This document shows, in pieces, positions 6,802 to 13,757 of a DNA stretch of 13,757 nucleotides (the stretch's first letter is position 1; every line of letters begins with the position of its first letter). The stretch is from Afipia sp. (GTDB lineage Bacteria > Pseudomonadota > Alphaproteobacteria > Rhizobiales > Xanthobacteraceae). Location of the stretch: assembly GCA_020056155.1 (NCBI GenBank), contig JAGVII010000909.1:1-13757 (forward strand), in the 5' to 3' direction. A model generated the notes under the pieces. The model ran no database searches, was not told the DNA's origin, and saw only the letters and a list, made by a program, of their open reading frames with translations. Position numbers and translations under genes: made by a program.

Positions 6802-7189
6802 CCGGTTTGCGTTCGACGAGCTGCCCTTCGGCGGCCTTGTGGTGATATTGCAAGGCGATCAGCAACGCCTTCATCGACCGCAGCGGCAGCAAGGTGGTCG
6901 CCAGAATCAGCGGTCCCCACAACGCCGCATGAACCCAGAATGGCGGCTGGTACTTGATTTCGACAACGAGCGCCGAGCCGACCACGATGAAGCCTGCGAT
7001 CATGATGATGAACACAGCCGGTCCATCACCCGCATCGATGAAGGCATAGTCGAGACCGCAGGCGTCGCAGCGCGGGCGCAGCGTGAGGAAGCCCGCATAG
7101 AGCTTGCCCTCGCCACAGCGCGGACACTTGCAGGCGAGGCCGCGCAGCGCTGCCTGTGACACGCTCGCGGACACGGGAGTATCGGTCAT
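6794..7189 (-). CDS. DUF983 zinc-ribbon membrane protein
   Basis: The 131-residue protein begins with a short tail, then a zinc-ribbon-like pair of CxxC motifs (CPRC, Cys22/Cys25; CDAC, Cys41/Cys44) in KCPRCGEGKLYAGFLTLRP and CDACGLDYAF. Two membrane segments follow (about 59-77 and 88-108), then a charged tail. This matches DUF983, a family without a known reaction, often seen beside cytochrome oxidase genes in alphaproteobacteria. By inference it may help oxidase assembly or metal handling. The frame is open further upstream to 7291 but that part runs through a terminator hairpin. ATG 7189, with GAGA 8 nt before it, gives the family length. The last codons come from the palindrome at 6781-6801. 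The gene is followed after 21 bp by surf1. Confidence 0.88.
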   Translation of the reverse strand: MTDTPVSASVSQAALRGLACKCPRCGEGKLYAGFLTLRPRCDACGLDYAFIDAGDGPAVFIIMIAGFIVVGSALVVEIKYQPPFWVHAALWGPLILATTLLPLRSMKALLIALQYHHKAAEGQLVERKPDA

Positions 7190-7255
7190 GGCGTTGTTCT
7201 CATCGGCCTTCGCTACGCCCGCTGCCGCGCCCCCGCAAGAGCAAAGCGCTTCACG

Positions 7256-7280
7256 AAAAAGGGCGGCCCGAAGGCCGCCC
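7256..7280 (-). terminator. Rho-independent terminator after ctaE
   Basis: On the minus strand an 8-bp GC-only stem, GGGCGGCC / GGCCGCCC (7280-7273 with 7268-7261), closes a UUCG tetraloop. The closing pair is C-G, the very stable cUUCGg type. Five T (7260-7256) follow. It begins 23 bp beyond the ctaE stop. It should end much of the ctaC-to-ctaE transcript, leaving DUF983 and surf1 to read-through or a promoter of their own. Confidence 0.88.
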
Positions 7281-7303
7281 TGATGGATCAAATCGCAGCG
7301 CGA

Positions 7304-8158
7304 TCAGTGCGCGCCCGCCATGGTCGAAGCGCCATGTCCCCAGACATAGATGGCGACGAACAGGAACAGCCAGACCACGTCGACAAAATGCCAGTACCAG
7401 GCGGCAAACTCGAAGCCGAGATGCTGCTGCGGCGTGAAGTGTCCGGCATAGGCGCGCAGCAGGCACACCAGCAGGAATATAGTGCCGACCAGCACGTGGA
7501 AGCCATGGAAACCCGTGGCCATGAAGAAGGTTGCGCCGTAGACGTTGCCCGCGAAGCTGAACGCCGCGTGGCTGTACTCATAGACCTGCACGCAGGTGAA
7601 CAGTGCGCCGAGGGCGACGGTGAGGATCAGTCCCCACTTCAGGCCCTTGCGGTCGCCTTCGAGCAGCGCGTGATGCGCCCAGGTCACCGTGGTGCCGGAG
7701 GTGAGCAGGATGAGCGTGTTGAGCAGCGGCAGATGCCACGGATCGAAAGTCTCGATGCCCTTCGGTGGCCACACGCCACCGAACAGCGCTTCGCGGGTGA
7801 TGTGAACCGGATCGGCCGGGAACAGCGCTGCGTTGAAATAGGCCCAGAACCACGCCACGAAGAACATCACTTCGGAGGCGATGAACAGGATCATGCCGTA
7901 ACGGTGATGCAGTTGCACGACGCGGGTGTGGTCGCCCTTGTACTGCGCCTCGCGAACCACGTCGGTCCACCAGCCCGCCATGGTGTAGAGAACGCCGATG
8001 GTGCCGACGCCGAACACGATCGGCGCGCCGGCGAACATCTTGTGCATCCATGCGACAGCACCCACGGCCATGATGAAGGCCGAGATGGAGCCGACGACCG
8101 GCCACGGGCTCGGATCGACGAGATGATAATCGTGGTGTTTGGCTTGGCCCGTTGCCAT
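7304..8158 (-). CDS. ctaE: Cytochrome c oxidase subunit III
   Basis: The 284-residue protein starts [21 protein letters not shown] and has seven predicted membrane helices, the standard form of subunit III in aa3 oxidases. Family landmarks are [38 protein letters not shown] (with the conserved membrane Glu96), [38 protein letters not shown] and the final [21 protein letters not shown]. Subunit III binds no metal but stabilises the catalytic core and proton uptake. The start is ATG 8158, with GGAGAG 5 nt before it; an open extension to 8257 is unlike the family and was dropped. It lies 58 bp after ctaG and ends at a strong terminator. Confidence 0.97.
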   Translation of the reverse strand: MATGQAKHHDYHLVDPSPWPVVGSISAFIMAVGAVAWMHKMFAGAPIVFGVGTIGVLYTMAGWWTDVVREAQYKGDHTRVVQLHHRYGMILFIASEVMFFVAWFWAYFNAALFPADPVHITREALFGGVWPPKGIETFDPWHLPLLNTLILLTSGTTVTWAHHALLEGDRKGLKWGLILTVALGALFTCVQVYEYSHAAFSFAGNVYGATFFMATGFHGFHVLVGTIFLLVCLLRAYAGHFTPQQHLGFEFAAWYWHFVDVVWLFLFVAIYVWGHGASTMAGAH

Positions 8159-8216
8159 GTGGTCTCTCCGTGATGCCGGTGCGATTCCGGCGCATGTCGT
8201 CGTTATAGCCGAAAGA

Positions 8217-8828
8217 TCAAAGATTGCCCTTGCGCTTGTCCGGCGCCGCCGCCGCAAGCGGCTTCGGTGCGGGATCTTTCACAGGGTAGAACGTGTAGGA
8301 CAGGGTGATGGTGTTGAGGTCGTCGTATTCGCGATCGGCGGCCAGCGCCGGATCGACATAGAACACCACCGCCATCTCGCGCTTCTCGCCGGGACCGAAC
8401 GATTGCTCGGTGAAGCAGAAGCAATTGATCTTCTGGAAGAACGCGCCAACCGTCAGGGGCGCGACATTGTAGGCGGCAACGCCGGTGGTCGTACGCGCGG
8501 CCTGGTTAGTGACCGTGTAATAGACGGTAACGACCTCACCGATCTTTACGCTGATCTCGGTTTGCTCGGCCTCGAATTTCCACGGCAAGCCGCCGCTGAC
8601 GTTGGAGTCGAAGCGCACGGAGATGCGGCGTTCCAGCGACGCCTCGGGCGCAGAGGTCGCGACCTGCGTGGTGCCATTGAATCCGGTGGCGCGGCAGAAC
8701 CAGTCGTAGAACGGCACCGCCGCATAGGAAGCGCCGACCATGAACGCGACGACGAATCCGCAGATCGCCGCAACCATGATGTCGCGGCTGATGCCCGGCT
8801 TCGCCTTGCTGGTGGGTTGTTGCGTCAT
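8217..8828 (-). CDS. ctaG: Cytochrome c oxidase assembly protein CtaG (Cox11 family)
   Basis: The 203-residue protein has one N-terminal membrane helix (about 17-39) and a periplasmic Ig-like copper domain. Diagnostic segments are [18 protein letters not shown] (Cys45) and the copper motif INCFCFTEQ (Cys136 and Cys138), followed by [17 protein letters not shown] and ITLSYTFYP. Cox11/CtaG delivers copper to the CuB site of subunit I, so it serves ctaD of this cluster. I chose ATG 8828 since it starts the family-typical short tail before the helix. A GTG at 8852 overlaps the stop of the preceding small gene (GTGA) and would add eight residues. A GGAGG lies 13 nt and GATGAG 6 nt before the ATG, so either start is possible. 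It is followed after 58 bp by ctaE. Confidence 0.95.
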   Translation of the reverse strand: MTQQPTSKAKPGISRDIMVAAICGFVVAFMVGASYAAVPFYDWFCRATGFNGTTQVATSAPEASLERRISVRFDSNVSGGLPWKFEAEQTEISVKIGEVVTVYYTVTNQAARTTTGVAAYNVAPLTVGAFFQKINCFCFTEQSFGPGEKREMAVVFYVDPALAADREYDDLNTITLSYTFYPVKDPAPKPLAAAAPDKRKGNL

Positions 8829-8848
8829 GTGGTGCTCATCGCCTCCGT

Positions 8849-9031
8849 TCACAGCGGCCGATGAAGGACGATCGGGCCCTTCACCATGGTCACTGCAAAG
8901 AACAGCAGCACCATCACACCGAGCGCCAGGGCGATGGCGATCGAACGCTCGCGCTGGCGCTTTTTCTGCTCCGGCGTGAGAACGATGCCCTCTGGCGGTT
9001 TCTTGCTGTCCATAACGATGCCCGCACTCAT
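8849..9031 (-). CDS. coxF: CoxF-like small single-helix membrane protein
   Basis: The 60-residue protein has a polar N terminus with the block [16 protein letters not shown]. One membrane helix follows (about 31-50, [20 protein letters not shown]), then [11 protein letters not shown]. This matches the small CoxF proteins found between ctaB and ctaG in rhizobial oxidase clusters; their function is not settled and a role in oxidase assembly is inferred from context. The start is uncertain. ATG 9031 overlaps the ctaB stop (ATGA) and suggests coupling. ATG 9013 (MDSKKPPEG) is closer to the length I expect, and an open GTG at 9037 is less likely. Its stop overlaps the possible GTG start of ctaG. 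Confidence 0.85.
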   Translation of the reverse strand: MSAGIVMDSKKPPEGIVLTPEQKKRQRERSIAIALALGVMVLLFFAVTMVKGPIVLHRPL

Positions 9032-9969
9032 GACCACATCATCCGCGCAATTGCGGACACCACGACCTCGGCCAGCAACACGGCGAACAACGCAAACAGA
9101 TACAGGATCGAGAACTTGAACAGGCCGCGCGTGGCGCGCAACGCCGCGCTGCCGGTGCGATAGCGGTAGACGCGAACGGCATACCAGAGCATCCCCGCAC
9201 CGAGAACCAGCGACGTCACGCCGTAGATCGCATCAAAATAGCCCAGCGGCCAGGGCGACGCCGCAACCGCCACCAGCAGGATCGTATAAAGCAGGATCTG
9301 CAGCCGCGTCGCATCGGGACCCGCGACGTTCGGCAGCATCGGCACGTTGGCGCGCTGATAATCGTCGGTGCGGAACAGCGCCAGCGCCCAGAAGTGCGGC
9401 GGGGTCCACAGAAAGATGATCAGAAACAGCAGGATCGGCTCGGGCGACAGCGAGCCCGTGGCCGCGGCCCAGGCGACGACAGGCGGGAGGGCGCCGGCAG
9501 CGCCGCCGATCACGATATTCTGCGCGGTCCAGCGCTTCAGCCACATCGTGTAGATGACAACGTAGAAGAAGATGGTGAAAGCGAGCAATCCACCGGCGAG
9601 CCAGTTCACCAGAATGCCGAGCAGCATCACCGAGAAGAACGACAGCGTCAGGCCGAAGGCCAGCGCCTCACCCGGCAGGATGCGCCCGCGCGGAATCGGA
9701 CGGTTCGCGGTGCGCGACATCAATGCATCGATGTCGGCGTCGTACCACATGTTGAGAGCGCCGGACGCGCCCGCGCCGACCGCGATGCACAGGATCGACG
9801 TAACGGCGAGCACCGGATGAAAATGCCCCGGCGCGATCACGAGCCCAACCAGCGCGGTGAACACCACCAGCGACATCACGCGCGGCTTCAGCAGCGCGAT
9901 ATAGTCGGCGACGCTCGCCTCGGAGATACGAGGCGACAGATCGATCGCGTGATGGTCGACAATCGACAA
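9028..9969 (-). CDS. ctaB: Protoheme IX farnesyltransferase (heme O synthase)
   Basis: The 313-residue UbiA-superfamily membrane enzyme adds a farnesyl group to heme B to give heme O, the precursor of heme A in this aa3 oxidase. Landmarks are [21 protein letters not shown] and the prenyl-diphosphate/Mg motif NxxxDxxxD, Asn73-Asp77-Asp81, in [25 protein letters not shown] follows, then [14 protein letters not shown] with the second acidic-rich region nearby ([14 protein letters not shown]), and about nine membrane helices. The start is TTG 9969, giving the usual N terminus. AGGAAG lies 12 nt and GTGAG 8 nt upstream, which is not ideal. The stop overlaps the CoxF start. It lies 82 bp after ctaD across a hairpin. 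Confidence 0.96.
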   Translation of the reverse strand: MSIVDHHAIDLSPRISEASVADYIALLKPRVMSLVVFTALVGLVIAPGHFHPVLAVTSILCIAVGAGASGALNMWYDADIDALMSRTANRPIPRGRILPGEALAFGLTLSFFSVMLLGILVNWLAGGLLAFTIFFYVVIYTMWLKRWTAQNIVIGGAAGALPPVVAWAAATGSLSPEPILLFLIIFLWTPPHFWALALFRTDDYQRANVPMLPNVAGPDATRLQILLYTILLVAVAASPWPLGYFDAIYGVTSLVLGAGMLWYAVRVYRYRTGSAALRATRGLFKFSILYLFALFAVLLAEVVVSAIARMMWS

Positions 9970-9995
9970 GATCTGAACTCACTTCCTGAACGTTT

Positions 9996-10028
9996 CATCC
10001 GCCGTGGCCGCTAAAGCCGCGGCGGATG
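9996..10028 (-). other. Hairpin in the ctaD-ctaB gap
   Basis: Arms CATCCGCCGTGGC (9996-10008) and GCCGCGGCGGATG (10016-10028) pair over 13 positions with a single mismatch (A-C in the minus-strand RNA), around a 7-nt loop. No T run follows on the minus strand, so it is not a standard intrinsic terminator. It may slow transcription or protect the 3' end of a ctaCD message, lowering assembly-gene expression relative to the structural subunits. The role is inferred. Confidence 0.55.
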
Positions 10029-10051
10029 CATTATCTGTCTCAGCCGCGGGA

Positions 10052-11701
<1,650 letters not shown>

Positions 11702-11725
11702 CTAGTCCCGTCAGCCTTGCGGTGC

Positions 11726-11740
11726 GGGCGCCGTGCGCCC
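11726..11740 (-). other. Small hairpin in the ctaC-ctaD gap
   Basis: GGGCGC (11726-11731) and GCGCCC (11735-11740) form a 6-bp GC-only stem with a 3-nt loop in the 99-bp gap. No T run follows on the minus strand. It could be a chance GC palindrome or a weak pause/processing site between ctaC and ctaD. No small gene was seen in the gap. Confidence 0.25.
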
Positions 11741-11767
11741 TTCTCCGCCCCTGGTCCGTCGATGCGC

Positions 11768-12616
11768 TTACTGCGCAGCAGCCCCGATCGACGCATATGA
11801 GTTCGCGGGGTTGCTCGCATACTTCTTCTTCGCCGCCTCGACCCAGGTCGTGAATTCCTGATCGTTCACGACGCGAATCGCGATCGGCATGTAGGCGTGG
11901 TCCTTGCCGCAAAGCTCGGAGCACTGGCCGTAGAACATGCCTTCCTTGGTCGCCTTGAACCAGGTCTCGTTGAGACGGCCGGGGACCGCATCGATCTTCA
12001 CGCCGAACGCCGGCATGGCAAAGGAATGGATGACGTCGGCGCCGGTGACCTGCACCCGGATCACCTTGTTCACCGGAACGACCACTTCATTATCGACCGC
12101 GAGGAGGCGGGGCGCCTTGTCGGCGACCATCAGCGAATCGAACTCGAACTTGCCGTTATCGGGATAGGCATAGGTCCAGTACCACTGCTTGCCGGTGGCC
12201 TTGATCGTGAGGTCGGCCTTCGGAATATCGAGCTGCTGGAACAGCAGACGGAACGACGGCACGGCGATACCGACCAGGATCAGCACCGGCACAATGGTCC
12301 AGACCACTTCGATCAGCGTGTTGTGGGTGGTCTTGGAGGGGACCGGGTTCTTCTTGGCGTTGAACTTGAAGGCCACGATGGCGAGCAGGATCGCGACGAA
12401 AATCGTGATCGCGGCGATGATCCAGAGCAGGAAATTATGGAACCAAGTGATGTTGTCCATCACCGGCGAGGCGGACGGCTGGAGCGCGTATTCCCAAGGC
12501 GACGGCTGACCCAGGGTCCCGCCCGCCGCGAAAGCTGCCCCTGCCGCGGCAAGCACGGTGGCAGCCACCGCAAAGCCCAGTACTCGCCGGCCATTTTGGC
12601 CCTTCGACATCTTCAT
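11768..12616 (-). CDS. ctaC: Cytochrome c oxidase subunit II (CuA)
   Basis: The 282-residue precursor has a signal peptide (about 1-30, ending AAAGAAFA). Two membrane helices (about 58-84 and 102-122) and a periplasmic cupredoxin domain follow. The CuA ligands are present: His197 (VIHSFAMPAFG), then Cys232, Glu234, Cys236, His240 and Met243 in QCSELCGKDHAYM. The aromatic patch QWYWTY (144-149) is the electron entry point from cytochrome c. There is no fused cytochrome c domain, so the protein is the plain aa3 form. Start ATG 12616 has AGGAG 10 nt upstream; ATG 12610 (codon 3) is an alternative. It is the first gene of the cluster, so the operon promoter should lie in 12617-13075. Confidence 0.97.
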   Translation of the reverse strand: MKMSKGQNGRRVLGFAVAATVLAAAGAAFAAGGTLGQPSPWEYALQPSASPVMDNITWFHNFLLWIIAAITIFVAILLAIVAFKFNAKKNPVPSKTTHNTLIEVVWTIVPVLILVGIAVPSFRLLFQQLDIPKADLTIKATGKQWYWTYAYPDNGKFEFDSLMVADKAPRLLAVDNEVVVPVNKVIRVQVTGADVIHSFAMPAFGVKIDAVPGRLNETWFKATKEGMFYGQCSELCGKDHAYMPIAIRVVNDQEFTTWVEAAKKKYASNPANSYASIGAAAQ

Positions 12617-13075
12617 GCCGCACTCGCTCCTGCTCTTGTCACCCCAGCGATCCTGCCGGGCGGCAAGATGCGTGAAAGCCTGCTTTTTCGGTCGCGGTCA
12701 CGATTTCGGCCACTTGCCAAAGGTTAGAACGCGTCGAATTTCCAGCCTCTCAAACCATAATTCCATGCCTACCGCAATGCACGTAATAAGGCGGGCACAC
12801 AGGCGGAATCCCCTTGGCAAATGGGCCAAAACCCGAGGCCGGCAGCGGGAGATGCTTGACACTTGGCTTGTCCGTTGTACCCACGGGCGAGATATGCGGC
12901 GAAAACCCGATTCGCGGCTGTGAGGTAGCGCATCCCGGCGGTAGGCTTTGCCCAACAAGGCTTGCCCTCAAGACGCCGTCATTGCCCTGTCAATCCAGCG
13001 ATCAGGCAGGCGACGCTGCGGGAAATCTCCGGGAATCGTCGGACCGCCGGAATATATGCCGAGGAATTGAGCCTG
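12617..13075. other. Divergent intergenic region between ctaC and the ialB-like gene
   Basis: I find no convincing gene in these 459 bp; open frames here are short, overlap on both strands and lack protein-like composition. The region should hold the promoters of both flanking genes. On the plus strand TTGACA (12856-12861) is a perfect -35, but no good -10 lies 16-18 nt downstream. On the minus strand TTGAGA (12755-12750) is a 5/6 -35 with only a poor partner at 18 nt. A stretch around 12720-12790 is less GC-rich than its surroundings. A small inverted repeat TTGGC-N6-GCCAA lies at 12814-12829. No terminator or RNA motif was recognised. Confidence 0.5.
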
Positions 13076-13615
13076 ATGGGCGTGCGAAACCAACCTTTCT
13101 CAATCCGCAGCCTCGCGACAGCGCCGGTATGGCTCGTGATCGTCGCGGTGGCGGCTCTTTTCGCGGCGTCCGCTCCGGCACGGGCGCAGGGCGCGGTCAA
13201 ATCGGTCCACGGCGACTGGCAGATCCGCTGCGATACCCCGGCCGGTGCGCAGGCTGAACAGTGCGCCCTGATCCAGAGCGTGGTGGCCGAAGACCGTTCC
13301 AACGCAGGCCTGACCGTCATTATCCTCAAGACGGCGGACCAGAAGAGCAAGCTGATGCGGGTGGTCGCGCCGCTGGGCGTGCTGCTGCCGTCCGGCCTCG
13401 GGCTCAAGCTCGACGACAAGGATGTGGGCCGCGCCGGATTCGTGCGCTGCCTGCCGAACGGCTGTGTTGCCGAAGTTGTGATGGAAGATACGCTGCTCAA
13501 CCAGCTCAAGACCGCCAAGACCGCCACCTTCATTATTTTCGAGACGCCGGAAGAAGGTATCGGCTTCCCGCTCAGCCTGAAGGGGCTCGGCGAGGGCTAC
13601 GACAAGCTGCCGTAG
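13076..13615 (+). CDS. Invasion-associated locus B (IalB) family periplasmic protein
   Basis: The 179-residue precursor has a signal peptide ending SAPARA, with cleavage likely before Gln38. An IalB-like domain follows, opening with GDWQIRC (Cys52) and EQC (Cys63) and later FVRCLPNGC (Cys125, Cys130), so two disulfides are likely. IalB of Bartonella is linked to erythrocyte invasion, but the family is widespread in free-living Rhizobiales. The name therefore should not be read as virulence; function here is unknown. The frame opens earlier (12962), but ATG 13076 gives a proper signal peptide and has GAGGA (13061-13065) 10 nt upstream. It is transcribed away from ctaC and is followed by a convergent gene 32 bp later with no clear terminator. 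Confidence 0.9.
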   Translation: MGVRNQPFSIRSLATAPVWLVIVAVAALFAASAPARAQGAVKSVHGDWQIRCDTPAGAQAEQCALIQSVVAEDRSNAGLTVIILKTADQKSKLMRVVAPLGVLLPSGLGLKLDDKDVGRAGFVRCLPNGCVAEVVMEDTLLNQLKTAKTATFIIFETPEEGIGFPLSLKGLGEGYDKLP

Positions 13616-13647
13616 TCAGCGGTCCAGCGGGCGAACATCCAGCCATC

Positions 13648-13757
13648 TCAGCCCGCGATAGGGTTCGCGTAATAGCCGAGAAGATGTCTGGCATCATCCG
13701 ACTGCCAGTCGGCTTCTCCGGTCAGATAGCCTTCGATCCGGCCGGAGGGACCAACGA
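13648..13757 (-). CDS. Unidentified protein, C-terminal fragment (truncated by window edge)
   Basis: On the minus strand a frame is open from the window edge to TGA at 13650-13648. It encodes 35 residues that include GYLTGEADWQSDDARHLLGY and end ANPIAG. The composition is protein-like and the orientation is convergent with the ialB-like gene, but I recognise no family. A second minus frame is open past this stop to 13616 and would read YRGLRWLDVRPLDR, so a frameshift or longer C terminus cannot be excluded. The assignment as a real gene is tentative. Confidence 0.4.
   Translation of the reverse strand, partial: VGPSGRIEGYLTGEADWQSDDARHLLGYYANPIAG

Noticed and set aside
7190..7291. Longer start for the DUF983 protein
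   Set aside because: The extension crosses the ctaE terminator and adds residues without family likeness.
8159..8257. N-terminal extension of ctaE
   Set aside because: It is Arg-rich, overlaps the end of ctaG, and GGAGAG marks ATG 8158.
12750..12755. TTGAGA as -35 of the ctaC promoter with TTCTAA 18 nt downstream
   Set aside because: The -10 matches only two consensus bases, too weak to list as a promoter.
12698..12958. Short minus-strand frames (73-86 codons) upstream of ctaC
   Set aside because: Overlapping short frames in two phases, no ribosome site or recognisable protein; more likely regulatory DNA.

Overview
The window looks like chromosomal core DNA from an alphaproteobacterium of the Bradyrhizobium/Rhodopseudomonas/Nitrobacter/Afipia group. 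The reasons are: high GC throughout; an F0 ATP synthase block with paired b' and b subunits; an aa3 cytochrome c oxidase cluster in the order ctaC-ctaD-ctaB-coxF-ctaG-ctaE; an IalB-family periplasmic protein; and a palindrome resembling the ends of a dispersed repeat I associate with this family. Species cannot be fixed from the sequence alone.

Layout. Bases 1-1216 (+) hold the end of an F0 ATP synthase operon: the last 34 codons of atpE (c subunit), then atpF' (b') and atpF (b). A perfect 17-bp hairpin at 1236-1275 with A and T runs on its two sides is a bidirectional terminator shared with the convergent gene. Bases 1295-1972 (-) encode a Ser/Gly-rich lipoprotein of unknown function with its own candidate promoter (2020-2048). 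Bases 2078-5888 (-) hold a metabolic/housekeeping group: threonine synthase (thrC, TTG start), an M16 zinc peptidase that overlaps thrC by 4 bases, a small DUF454/YbaN membrane protein and a RimJ-type GNAT acetyltransferase.

Bases 6008-12616 (-) form the cytochrome c oxidase cluster. In transcription order: ctaC (subunit II), ctaD (subunit I), ctaB (heme O synthase), a CoxF-like small membrane protein, ctaG (Cox11-type CuB chaperone) and ctaE (subunit III). A strong terminator with a UUCG loop follows (7256-7280), then a DUF983 zinc-ribbon membrane protein and SURF1. Together they supply the three core subunits, heme O, copper delivery to CuB and heme a insertion for an aa3 oxidase. ctaA (heme A synthase) and a Sco-type CuA chaperone are not in the window. 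Hairpins lie in the ctaC/ctaD and ctaD/ctaB gaps and may tune relative expression.

A 459-bp region (12617-13075) separates ctaC from the divergent IalB-family gene (13076-13615, +). The right edge holds an unidentified C-terminal fragment on the minus strand.

I found no defence system, mobile element, CRISPR array, tRNA/rRNA or clearly new multi-gene system. The most interesting items are small: the 6781-6801 palindrome that supplies a gene's last codons, the uncharacterised DUF983 protein inside the oxidase cluster, the orphan lipoprotein, and the intercistronic hairpins.
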